From: Candidatus Omnitrophota bacterium | Lineage (GTDB): Bacteria; Omnitrophota; Gorgyraeia; Gygaellales; Profunditerraquicolaceae | DNA: 11,705 bases | Direction: 5' to 3' | Assembly: GCA_030691585.1 (NCBI GenBank) | Contig: JAUYEC010000024.1 | Location: forward strand, 1-11,705 | Shown here: piece by piece, positions 5,724-11,705 of the stretch | Position numbering within the stretch: position 1 is the stretch's first letter | Layout of the letters: every line of letters begins with the position of its first letter | Notes under the pieces: model-generated | Database searches by the model: none | What the model saw: the letters and a program-made list of their open reading frames with translations, nothing else | What the model was told of the DNA's origin: nothing | Position numbers and translations under genes: made by a program

Positions 5724-6659
5724 ATGAAAATATCCATCATAGGCGCGGGAAACGTCGGCAGCACAACCGCTTTGCGGCTGGCTGAAGAAGGTGTCGGCGA
5801 AATAATGCTTGTGGATGCAGCAAACGGACTTGCCCGCGGCAAAGCCTGCGACCTCGAAGATGCCCGCGCTTTAAAAAAATGCGATTACCGCGTCGAAGGC
5901 ACGAACGACACAAGCGCAATCGAGGATAGCGATATCGTAGTCATCACTGCCGGGCTCGCGCGCAAACCCGGGATGACGCGTGAGGAACTGCTCGCTAAAA
6001 ATGCCGCGATAGTAGGCGATGTTTGCCGCAATATAAAAAAACTTGCCGCGCAGGCAATAGTGGTTACAGTAACTAATCCGCTGGACCTGATGACATATCT
6101 TGCTCTTAAGGTAACCGGTTTTGATAAAAACAGAATTATAGGCATGGGGGTCAGCTTAGACGCGGCCAGGTTCGCGAATTTGATAGGTAGGGAATTGTCT
6201 GTGCCGCCGTCTGAGATCGAGGCCTGCGTTATCGGTGCTCACGGCGAGGGCATGCTGCCTCTGCCGGCTTTTACAAGTATTAAAGGCGTGCGGCTCGACG
6301 AGTTCCTAAGCGACAAAAAAGTAGAAGAATTATTAAAAATGACCGTTAACCGGGGCGCTGAAATTGTTTCTTTACTGGGCAGCGGCAGCGCCTATTTTGC
6401 CCCGTCGGCCGCGGCAGCATCCCTTGTAAGGGCAATCGCCAAAGATGAAAAGAGGACCATCGGTGTATGCGCCTATTTAGACGGCGAATACGGTATCAAG
6501 GGAGTTTGCCTGGGTGTCCCGTGCCGGATAGGCAAAAACGGCATAGAGAAGATCATCGAGCTTGATCTAAGTGCTAAGGAAAAAGAAAAGTTGTCTTGCG
6601 CCGCATCAAACCTCAAAGACTTAATAAAACAACTTCCCGCTGAACCATCAGTAAAATGA
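5724..6659 (+). CDS. mdh: NAD-dependent malate dehydrogenase (LDH-like family)
   Basis: The product has 311 residues, the usual size. It interconverts malate and oxaloacetate in the cytoplasm. The Rossmann motif GAGNVG (7-12) is followed by Asp31 at the end of strand 2 (MLVDAANG), which favours NAD over NADP. Malate specificity is shown by Arg80 and Arg86 in ARKPGMTR, where lactate dehydrogenases have Gln. Asn118 (TNPLD), Asp146, Arg149 (SLDAARF) and His173 (GAHGEGM) complete the catalytic set. No clear Shine-Dalgarno site precedes ATG 5724, and the leader contains the inverted repeat 5637-5707. The stop codon overlaps the next start as ATGA (6656-6659), so it is translationally coupled to the lipoamide dehydrogenase gene. 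Confidence 0.94.
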   Translation: MKISIIGAGNVGSTTALRLAEEGVGEIMLVDAANGLARGKACDLEDARALKKCDYRVEGTNDTSAIEDSDIVVITAGLARKPGMTREELLAKNAAIVGDVCRNIKKLAAQAIVVTVTNPLDLMTYLALKVTGFDKNRIIGMGVSLDAARFANLIGRELSVPPSEIEACVIGAHGEGMLPLPAFTSIKGVRLDEFLSDKKVEELLKMTVNRGAEIVSLLGSGSAYFAPSAAAASLVRAIAKDEKRTIGVCAYLDGEYGIKGVCLGVPCRIGKNGIEKIIELDLSAKEKEKLSCAASNLKDLIKQLPAEPSVK

Positions 6660-7957
6660 CCTACGACCTGGCGATAATCGGCGCGGGTTGGGCCGGTTTT
6701 AATGCCGCTTTAAGAGCCAAAGACCTCGGCCTTTCGGTTTGTCTTTTAGAAAAAGGCGAACTGGGTGGAACCTGCCTTAATCTTGGCTGTATACCTACCA
6801 AAGCGCTGATCCAGAGCGCGAAAATTTATTCCATCACTAAAAAAGCATCTGCCTTCGGGGTTGTTTGCCCCGAGCCGAAAATTAATTTCGGCCAAATGCA
6901 GGCCAGGAAAGACGGCTTGATCTTAAAACTCCGCGACGGCATGCAGGGCGCGCTTAAGGGAATTGACTTTATCCATTCCGCGGCCCGGATTTTATCGGCA
7001 AACGAAATAGAGTTGGATAGCGCCAGGATCAAAGCCGGTTCCATTTTGATCTGCGCGGGATCCCGGCCCTATGAACTCGAAAAGCTCAAATTCGACGGCA
7101 AAAAGATAATTTCCAGCACCGATGCTCTTAATTTAAAAGCTGTCCCTGGATCCATTTTAATTATCGGAGGCGGGGTTATTGGCTGCGAATTCGCCAGCCT
7201 CTTAAGTAATCTGGGCAGCCGGGTGACTATAGTTGAAAAAATGCCGCAGCTTCTACCCGGGCAAGACAGCGAGGCCGCCCGTGCCATCACCGCGGCATTC
7301 AAGAAAAGGGGTATCCAGGTTAAAACCGGAGCCGAAGCGCTGGATTTAGACTTAGCCAGCCACGATTTAACCCTGGTGGCCGTCGGCAGAAGAACAAACA
7401 TTGAAGAGCTAGGGCTTGAAACGGTTGGTGTAAAGGTTGCGGCAGGACGGATTGTTACTGACGAGACGCTGCGAACCTCGGTGCCTGGTATTTACGCCGC
7501 CGGAGATTGCGCCTCAAGTATCATGCTTGCCCATAATGCTGCTTACCAGGGGCGCATAGCGGCAGAGAATATCGCAAAGAAGGATTTCCCCAAGAAAGCG
7601 GATAATCGCGTTATCCCTAATTGCATCTTTACCGATCCCGAGATAGCCAGCGTCGGCCTTAGTGATGAAGAAGCAAAGCGCTTGGGCAAGAGTGTTGTTG
7701 TTGAAAGGTTTAGCTTTCTTGCCAGCGGCATGGCGCGCATCCTTGATGAAACAGAAGGTTTTGTCAAAATAGTAACGGACAGCTCAAGCGGAGAATTTTT
7801 AGGCGGTTTGATCATCGGCCCGCGCGCAACGGAACTTATCGCGACTTTAACTTTGGCCGTCTCAAACCGGTTAAAGGCCACGCAGATCCGCGATACCATA
7901 TTTGTCCATCCCAGCTTATCCGAAAGCCTGGCTGAAGCGATCAAATTCAAATTATGA
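6656..7957 (+). CDS. lpdA: Dihydrolipoamide dehydrogenase (E3), short form
   Basis: The product has 433 residues, shorter than the usual 460-480. This flavoprotein reoxidises dihydrolipoyl groups on carrier domains and reduces NAD. FAD is bound by GAGWAG (9-14). The redox disulfide is Cys40-Cys45 in GGTCLNLGCIPTK. NAD is bound by GGGVIG (171-176), and YAAGDCA (280-286) is the second FAD motif. The C-terminal interface domain carries the active-site pair His418 and Glu423 in HPSLSESLAEA. The missing length lies mainly near 223-240, where the strands that normally separate the NAD-domain helix from VAVGRR are almost absent. Mercuric or glutathione reductase is less likely because of the exact E3-type motifs and the neighbouring lipB and lipoyl gene. 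It overlaps genes on both sides by ATGA. Confidence 0.92.
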   Translation: MTYDLAIIGAGWAGFNAALRAKDLGLSVCLLEKGELGGTCLNLGCIPTKALIQSAKIYSITKKASAFGVVCPEPKINFGQMQARKDGLILKLRDGMQGALKGIDFIHSAARILSANEIELDSARIKAGSILICAGSRPYELEKLKFDGKKIISSTDALNLKAVPGSILIIGGGVIGCEFASLLSNLGSRVTIVEKMPQLLPGQDSEAARAITAAFKKRGIQVKTGAEALDLDLASHDLTLVAVGRRTNIEELGLETVGVKVAAGRIVTDETLRTSVPGIYAAGDCASSIMLAHNAAYQGRIAAENIAKKDFPKKADNRVIPNCIFTDPEIASVGLSDEEAKRLGKSVVVERFSFLASGMARILDETEGFVKIVTDSSSGEFLGGLIIGPRATELIATLTLAVSNRLKATQIRDTIFVHPSLSESLAEAIKFKL

Positions 7958-8583
7958 ATTTTGAGGCCTACGATTTGGGGTTGATCGACTTTGGGGCCGC
8001 CCGGAAAAAACAGCTTGAAGTATTTGTTGAAGTAAAAAACAGGCGGATATCTTCAGCATTGATCTTCTGCAGGCATTATCCGGTCATCACTTTGGGCAGG
8101 CGCACAGACATTCGTAATATCCTGGCCTCAGAAAAAGAATTAATCGACAAAAAAATTTCTGTCCTGCGCGTTGAACGGGGGGGCGATGCCACTTACCACG
8201 GCCCCGGCCAGCTGACCGTGTATCCGATTTTCAATTTAAATTTTCTTAAGAAAGACATACACTGGTTCCTGAGGCAGCTGGAGAGCGCGCTAATCAAGAG
8301 TCTTTCAGGGCTCGGTATTTCAGCTGTTTGCCTGCCCGGCCTCACCGGCGTCTGGGTCAATAAAGAAAAGATTGCTTCTATTGGCATCGCCGTCAGGAAC
8401 TGGGTCACGTTTCACGGCTTCAGCCTGAACGTGGAGGAATCTGATACGCGAAATTTCCGGCTCATCCGGCCCTGCGGCATGGACATCAAAATGACTTCAA
8501 TAGAAGCGGCCCTTGGGAAAAAAATAGAATTTGACGCGTTAAGATCGAGCCTGAAAAAGGAGGTTGCGCTATGCATGACGTAG
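7954..8583 (+). CDS. lipB: Lipoyl(octanoyl) transferase LipB
   Basis: The product has 209 residues, the normal size. It moves octanoate from acyl carrier protein to a lysine of a lipoyl domain, the first step of lipoate assembly. The signature RGGDATYHGPGQLTVYP (75-91) is clear. The catalytic dyad is Lys139 (WVNKEKIASIGIAVRNW region) and Cys174 (RPCGMD). SALIKSLSGLGI and VTFHGFSLNV are also family-typical. The start overlaps the lpdA stop by ATGA, and its 3' end overlaps the lipoyl-protein start by 13 bases. Lipoate synthase LipA, required to add sulfur, is not in the window. The nearest likely acceptor is the downstream 80-residue protein. Confidence 0.95.
   Translation: MNFEAYDLGLIDFGAARKKQLEVFVEVKNRRISSALIFCRHYPVITLGRRTDIRNILASEKELIDKKISVLRVERGGDATYHGPGQLTVYPIFNLNFLKKDIHWFLRQLESALIKSLSGLGISAVCLPGLTGVWVNKEKIASIGIAVRNWVTFHGFSLNVEESDTRNFRLIRPCGMDIKMTSIEAALGKKIEFDALRSSLKKEVALCMT
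8557..8563 (+). promoter_or_regulatory. Strong ribosome binding site of the lipoyl carrier gene
   Basis: AAGGAGG lies inside the 3' end of lipB, 7 bases before ATG 8571. It is the best Shine-Dalgarno match in the window. It fixes the start of the short downstream gene and suggests the carrier is made in higher amounts than its enzymes. Confidence 0.85.
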
Positions 8584-8813
8584 TCTTGCCTGAACTCGGT
8601 GAAGGGATTTCTAAAGCGACGGTTTCTTTTTGGTATTTTAAAAATGGTGATGCGGTTAAAGAGGGCGAGGACCTGGTGGAACTGGCCACGGATAAAGCCA
8701 CCTTTAACCTGCCCTGCCCCAAGGCGGGAATTTTGTCTAAGATCAACTTTAACGAAGGCGACAGCGTCAAAGTCGGCGACATCCTGGCCGTGATTGACAA
8801 TTCAAATAATTAG
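8571..8813 (+). CDS. Freestanding lipoyl carrier protein (E2-type lipoyl domain only)
   Basis: The whole product is 80 residues and consists of one biotinyl/lipoyl domain. It starts with VLPELGEGISKATVSFW, typical of the first lipoyl domain of 2-oxoacid dehydrogenase E2 chains. The modified lysine should be Lys42, at the hairpin tip ATDKATFNLP. The second half (GILSKINFNEGDSVKVGDILAVID) completes the beta-sandwich. There is no linker, E1/E3-binding domain or acyltransferase domain. The next gene begins 17 bp later in another frame and encodes an unrelated glycosyltransferase, so this is not a frameshifted E2. It is not GcvH-like in size or N-terminus. Adjacent lipB and E3 suggest it is lipoylated and cycled between dihydrolipoyl and oxidised forms. 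The partner enzyme is unknown. Biotin carriers would show an MKM motif, absent here. Confidence 0.88.
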   Translation: MHDVVLPELGEGISKATVSFWYFKNGDAVKEGEDLVELATDKATFNLPCPKAGILSKINFNEGDSVKVGDILAVIDNSNN

Positions 8814-8830
8814 TGATATCTTAAAGGTCT

Positions 8831-9958
8831 ATGCCTGAAAATAAACGCATCATATTAATGTATATCACCGAGATCTCCGGCCACCATAGCGCGACCCTGG
8901 CCGTGGAAAAGGCCATCCGCAGCATCAATCCGCGCGCCGAGATCCTCAATATCAACGCCTTTAATTATACTAATCCCATTTCTGAAAAGGTGATCAACCG
9001 CCTTTATATGAGTGTAATCAAGCGCACGCCGCAGATCTGGGAATACCTCTATGACAACCCGGTCGTGGCCCAAAACCTGGAAGGTATAAAGGAGGCGATA
9101 CATAAATTTAATTCCAATAAACTACAGAAACTTTTTGACAATTTCAGGCCTGATGTGGTCGCCTGCACCCAGGCCTTTCCCTGCGGGATGGTCGCGGATT
9201 ATAAAAAAACCACCGGTTCAATTTTACCGCTTGTGGCAATTCTCACAGATTACATCCCGCATTCATACTGGATATACGATACGGTAAATGCTTTCGTCAG
9301 CCCGGCCGAAGAAGTATCCGCAAGGCTCATACAAAAAGGCGTCGATCCGGAGAAGATCAATACCCTGGGCATACCTTTTGACAACAAGTTCAATAATTTC
9401 ATTGATAAAACTCAAGTGCGCCGCGCTTTAGGCCTGGACCCGAGTGTCTTTACTATCCTGATCATGGGCGGCGGCCAGGGGCTGGGCCCGATAAAAAAGA
9501 TCGTCAAATCTCTTGAGAAAACGTCTAAGCCGGTTCAGGAGATCATTGTCACCGGAACAAACAAAAAAATATACAAGTCACTTAAACATAAAGTCAAGGA
9601 TAGCGGAAAAAAAATAAAGCTTTTGGGTTACGCCAACAACGTCAATGAACTGATGTCCGCCTCAGACATAATCATTACCAAGCCCGGCGGCATCACTACT
9701 GCCGAGGCCCTGGCTAAGAAGCTGCCTATAATCATCATCAAACCCATACCCGGACAGGAAGCCAATAACACCGCTTATTTGACCGCTATGGGGGCGGCGA
9801 TCAAGCTGGATTTTCCGCAAGATATTAATCTCGTAATTGATGACCTGATATCCAATCCGGCAAAACTCTCCGGCCTGCGCCAGGCAGTCATGCGCATCTC
9901 TAAACCGAACGCCAGTATGGATACGGCAAAATTACTCTTGAACCTTTCTAATGTTTAA
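8831..9958 (+). CDS. MGDG synthase/UgtP-type glycolipid glycosyltransferase (GT28)
   Basis: The product has 375 residues. It resembles processive or monogalactosyl diacylglycerol glycosyltransferases, which move a sugar from a UDP-sugar to a diacylglycerol-like lipid at the inner face of the membrane. The N-terminal MGDG-synthase-type acceptor domain shows SGHHSATLA (16-24) and TDYIPHSYW (139-147), with the family His and Asp. The C-terminal GT28 domain shows GGGQGLGP (213-220), KPGGITTAEALA (284-295), the nucleotide-sugar loop, and PGQEANN (307-313). No transmembrane segment is visible, fitting a peripheral membrane enzyme. MurG shares the fold but has different N-terminal motifs. The sugar and acceptor cannot be read from sequence. 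Eight bases overlap the downstream acyltransferase start, so the two are likely coupled. Confidence 0.82.
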   Translation: MPENKRIILMYITEISGHHSATLAVEKAIRSINPRAEILNINAFNYTNPISEKVINRLYMSVIKRTPQIWEYLYDNPVVAQNLEGIKEAIHKFNSNKLQKLFDNFRPDVVACTQAFPCGMVADYKKTTGSILPLVAILTDYIPHSYWIYDTVNAFVSPAEEVSARLIQKGVDPEKINTLGIPFDNKFNNFIDKTQVRRALGLDPSVFTILIMGGGQGLGPIKKIVKSLEKTSKPVQEIIVTGTNKKIYKSLKHKVKDSGKKIKLLGYANNVNELMSASDIIITKPGGITTAEALAKKLPIIIIKPIPGQEANNTAYLTAMGAAIKLDFPQDINLVIDDLISNPAKLSGLRQAVMRISKPNASMDTAKLLLNLSNV

Positions 9959-10820
9959 TTATGCCTTATACCGTATCGGCCAGTTCATTGCCCTGCATCT
10001 ACCGGTAAAGTTCGCTTATAAACTGGCGGTTTTTTTCTCTGACCTGCAATACACATTTGCCTTTGCCGATCGCTTAGCGGTTTATGGCAACCTTAAAGCC
10101 ATATTTCCGCAGCTGCCTGACAAAAAAATCCGGGCCATTCGTAGAAAGATGTACCGGAATTTCGCCAAATACCTGGTAGATTTTTTCCGTTTTGAAAAAA
10201 TAGACAAGCAGTATATACTCCAAAATATCCGCTTGGAGAATATGGAACACTTCAACGAAGCGCTCTCAAAAGGCAAGGGAGTGATCGTACTTACGGCACA
10301 CTTGGGTAACTGGGAATTAGGAGGGGTTGTTATTGCTCTTTGCGGATACCCTTTTTGGGTGGTGGCCCTGCCGCACAAACATAAAAAGGTAAATGAATTT
10401 TTTAATAGCCAAAGGGAAAGTAAGGGCATAAAGGTCATTGCTTCGGGCAGGGCAGCGGTCAGGTCCTGCCTCGGGCTTTTAACGGTTAATAAAATGGTGG
10501 CCTTGGTCGGCGACAGGGATTTTACGGAGAAAGGTGCGGTGCTGGATTTTTTCGGCAAACCCGTTTTCTTTCCGGAGGGCCCGGCGGCCTTTGCCTTAAA
10601 AACAGGCGCCTGCATTGTGCCCGGATTCATGATCAGGAACACAGACGATACTTTCACCCTGCGCATTGAAAAACCCATTGAGGTCGAGCCTTACTCCGGA
10701 AGAGACAGGGATACGGCAGGAGTGATCAACCGCTATAAAACCATCATTGAAGATTACATACGCAAATATCCCGACCAATGGTATATGTTCAAGCAATTCT
10801 GGGTGGATCAATCATCATGA
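9951..10820 (+). CDS. LpxL/HtrB-family lipid acyltransferase
   Basis: The product has 289 residues, close to the family norm of about 300. Members add acyl chains to lipid A or to glycolipids at the inner membrane. The catalytic HxxxxE motif is His117 and Glu122 in TAHLGNWELGG. Supporting blocks are GDRDF (187-191) and FFPEGPAAFALKTGA (206-220). The N-terminus has hydrophobic stretches (ALYRIGQFIALHLP and FAYKLAVFF) that may anchor it. Overlap with the upstream glycosyltransferase (8 bases) and ATGA coupling to the downstream GT2 suggest one lipid-modifying unit. Whether the substrate is lipid A or a glycoglycerolipid is undecided. Related mannoside acyltransferases have the same motifs. Confidence 0.85.
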   Translation: MFNYALYRIGQFIALHLPVKFAYKLAVFFSDLQYTFAFADRLAVYGNLKAIFPQLPDKKIRAIRRKMYRNFAKYLVDFFRFEKIDKQYILQNIRLENMEHFNEALSKGKGVIVLTAHLGNWELGGVVIALCGYPFWVVALPHKHKKVNEFFNSQRESKGIKVIASGRAAVRSCLGLLTVNKMVALVGDRDFTEKGAVLDFFGKPVFFPEGPAAFALKTGACIVPGFMIRNTDDTFTLRIEKPIEVEPYSGRDRDTAGVINRYKTIIEDYIRKYPDQWYMFKQFWVDQSS

Positions 10821-11497
10821 AAACATGTGTTATTATTCCGACATATAACGAATCCAGGGCAATAGGCGGCATCATTAAGCAGGTGCGCGGCCAGGGGCTT
10901 GAAGTAATGGTCATTGACGACGGCTCAACGGACGAGACCAGCGCCATTTCCCAGGCAGCCGGAGCGCGGGTAATACGTAATGCCGCTAACCAGGGCAAAG
11001 GAGCATCTCTGATCAAGGGTTTTGATTACGCCCTGAAAAACGGCTTTGACAGCGTCATCACTATGGACGGCGACGGCCAGCATCAGCCGCAGGACCTGCC
11101 GTTTTTCATCCGCCTTGGAGAATATTCAAACAGCGGTATACTCATCGGCAACAGGATGCTCAAAGCAAAGAATATGCCGCTGGTGCGCCTCTTAACCAAT
11201 AAAACGATGTCCTGGTTTATTTCTATTATTGCAGGCCAGTCAATCCCCGATTCGCAGTGCGGTTTCCGCCTGATCAAACGCCAGGTCCTGGAAAAGGTCA
11301 AGCTTGGCACCACCAAATACGAAACTGAATCCGAGATCATTATTGAAGCCAGCCGCCAGGGATTTAAAATAGAATCCGTCCCCATCAAGAGCATCTATTC
11401 AGGCGAAAAAAGCAAGATCAACCCCTTCATTGACACCTTCCGGTTCATAAAACTAATGGCCCGCGAACTTTTGACTATGAAACGTTATACCGTGTAG
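10817..11497 (+). CDS. Family 2 glycosyltransferase, dolichol/polyprenyl-phosphate mannosyltransferase-like
   Basis: The product has 226 residues. An in-frame ATG at 10778 is possible, but ATG 10817 is preferred: it places the canonical GT2 start (CVIIPTYNES) at residue 4, it forms an ATGA overlap with the upstream stop, and the 13 extra residues read like acyltransferase overlap, not protein fold. A weak GGGTGG lies 10 bases upstream. Nucleotide-sugar motifs are VIDDGSTDET (32-41) and MDGDGQHQP (83-91, metal-binding DxD). SQCGFRL (146-152) and ETESEI (169-174) match DPM-type enzymes that load polyprenyl phosphate with a hexose. No C-terminal membrane helices or GtrA domain are present, so it is the soluble or peripheral form. 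It probably supplies sugars for envelope glycans or glycolipids. Confidence 0.88.
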   Translation: MKTCVIIPTYNESRAIGGIIKQVRGQGLEVMVIDDGSTDETSAISQAAGARVIRNAANQGKGASLIKGFDYALKNGFDSVITMDGDGQHQPQDLPFFIRLGEYSNSGILIGNRMLKAKNMPLVRLLTNKTMSWFISIIAGQSIPDSQCGFRLIKRQVLEKVKLGTTKYETESEIIIEASRQGFKIESVPIKSIYSGEKSKINPFIDTFRFIKLMARELLTMKRYTV

Positions 11498-11506
11498 ACA
11501 GTTTAC

Positions 11507-11533
11507 GTAACTTCATTATTTTAAATAAGTTAC
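11507..11533. repeat. Small AT-rich inverted repeat in the leader of the last gene
   Basis: GTAACTT (11507-11513) and AAGTTAC (11527-11533) are exact reverse complements with a 13-base AT-rich loop. A competing pair, TTCATT (11512-11517) and AATGAA (11535-11540), overlaps it. There is no T tract, so it is a poor intrinsic terminator. It may be chance pairing in an AT-rich 59-base gap. Confidence 0.3.
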
Positions 11534-11556
11534 AAATGAAATCCGGGTAGGTTTTT

Positions 11557-11705
11557 ATGATCCAGGTATATACAGGTAAAGGTAAAGGGAAGACTACAGC
11601 GGCATTCGGGCTTGCTTTGCGGGCATTGGGTGCCGGAATGAAGGTCTATATCGTGCAATTCGTCAAGTGCAGCCCTACAAGCGAGGCAAGGGCGCTGGCT
11701 GGCTT
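11557..11705 (+). CDS. cobO: Cob(I)yrinic acid a,c-diamide/cobalamin adenosyltransferase, N-terminal part
   Basis: The gene runs off the window. The 49 visible residues begin MIQVYTGKGKGKTTAAFG, the start of CobO/BtuR (CobA-type) ATP:corrinoid adenosyltransferases, followed by LALRALGAGMKVYIVQFVK. The enzyme attaches the 5'-deoxyadenosyl group to reduced corrinoids in cobalamin synthesis or salvage. The P-loop is GKGKGKTT (7-14), with Lys8 where many homologues have Asn. ATG 11557 has AGGT (11549-11552) upstream and matches the usual family start. The 59-base gap is too short for a cobalamin riboswitch. No other corrinoid gene is visible. Confidence 0.88.
   Translation, partial: MIQVYTGKGKGKTTAAFGLALRALGAGMKVYIVQFVKCSPTSEARALAG

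Noticed and set aside
5724..6659. Lactate dehydrogenase
   Set aside because: Arg is at the specificity position (ARKPGMTR) where lactate enzymes have Gln.
8571..8830. Lipoyl gene as a frameshifted or truncated E2
   Set aside because: No linker, binding-domain or acyltransferase remnants follow in any frame; an unrelated intact gene begins 17 bp later.
10082..10678. 198-residue minus-strand open frame opposite the acyltransferase
   Set aside because: Low-complexity composition, no domain, and the plus strand encodes the HxxxxE acyltransferase.
10778..10816. Upstream start for the GT2 gene
   Set aside because: The 13 extra residues lie within the acyltransferase coding region and precede the canonical GT2 start; ATG 10817 gives the ATGA overlap seen elsewhere in the window.
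11498..11556. Cobalamin riboswitch before the adenosyltransferase
   Set aside because: The gap is 59 bp, far below riboswitch size, and no B12-box-like sequence is visible.

Overview
All genes in this window lie on the + strand and are tightly packed. The GC content is moderate. The protein set is that of a Gram-negative bacterium: LpxL/HtrB-type acyltransferase, PilT, and an L17 gene with a long charged tail. The style resembles uncultivated candidate-phylum genomes such as Omnitrophota. That placement is an inference from general appearance and is not proven by any marker here.

Layout. Positions 1-373 hold the 3' end of the ribosomal protein L17 gene with an unusual Lys/Glu-rich C-terminal extension. 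Positions 395-8813 hold a central-metabolism run: a class I aspartate aminotransferase, the large subunit of a LeuC/homoaconitase/aconitase-type hydro-lyase, the pilus-retraction ATPase PilT (apparently inserted), the small subunit of the same hydro-lyase, isocitrate dehydrogenase, malate dehydrogenase, a short dihydrolipoamide dehydrogenase, LipB octanoyltransferase, and a freestanding 80-residue lipoyl carrier protein. Positions 8831-11497 hold an envelope-lipid cassette: an MGDG-synthase/UgtP-type glycosyltransferase, an LpxL-like acyltransferase and a DPM-type GT2 glycosyltransferase. The window ends inside a cob(I)alamin adenosyltransferase gene starting at 11557.

How the genes fit together. 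The hydro-lyase pair, an isocitrate-type (not isopropylmalate-type) dehydrogenase, malate dehydrogenase and aspartate aminotransferase make a coherent citrate-to-2-oxoglutarate plus oxaloacetate/malate segment of the TCA cycle. No leuA or leuB is seen, so the LeuCD-like proteins may act as an aconitase. The next three genes form a lipoylation unit: LipB attaches octanoate, the small carrier holds the lipoyl group on Lys42, and the dehydrogenase reoxidises it. No E1 or E2 catalytic domain is present. The trio may therefore serve a complex encoded elsewhere or act as a separate lipoyl carrier system.

Three of the four largest intergenic gaps (about 60-96 bp) contain inverted repeats. Two belong to the same palindromic family (ends TGTAGGGAC and GTCCCTACA or a near variant) and lie 14-16 bp upstream of the start codons of the two hydro-lyase subunits. 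The third, ahead of mdh, is unrelated and built from a repeated TACGGACGACGG unit. No rRNA, tRNA, CRISPR array, transposase or phage gene was found, and no gap exceeds 100 bp.
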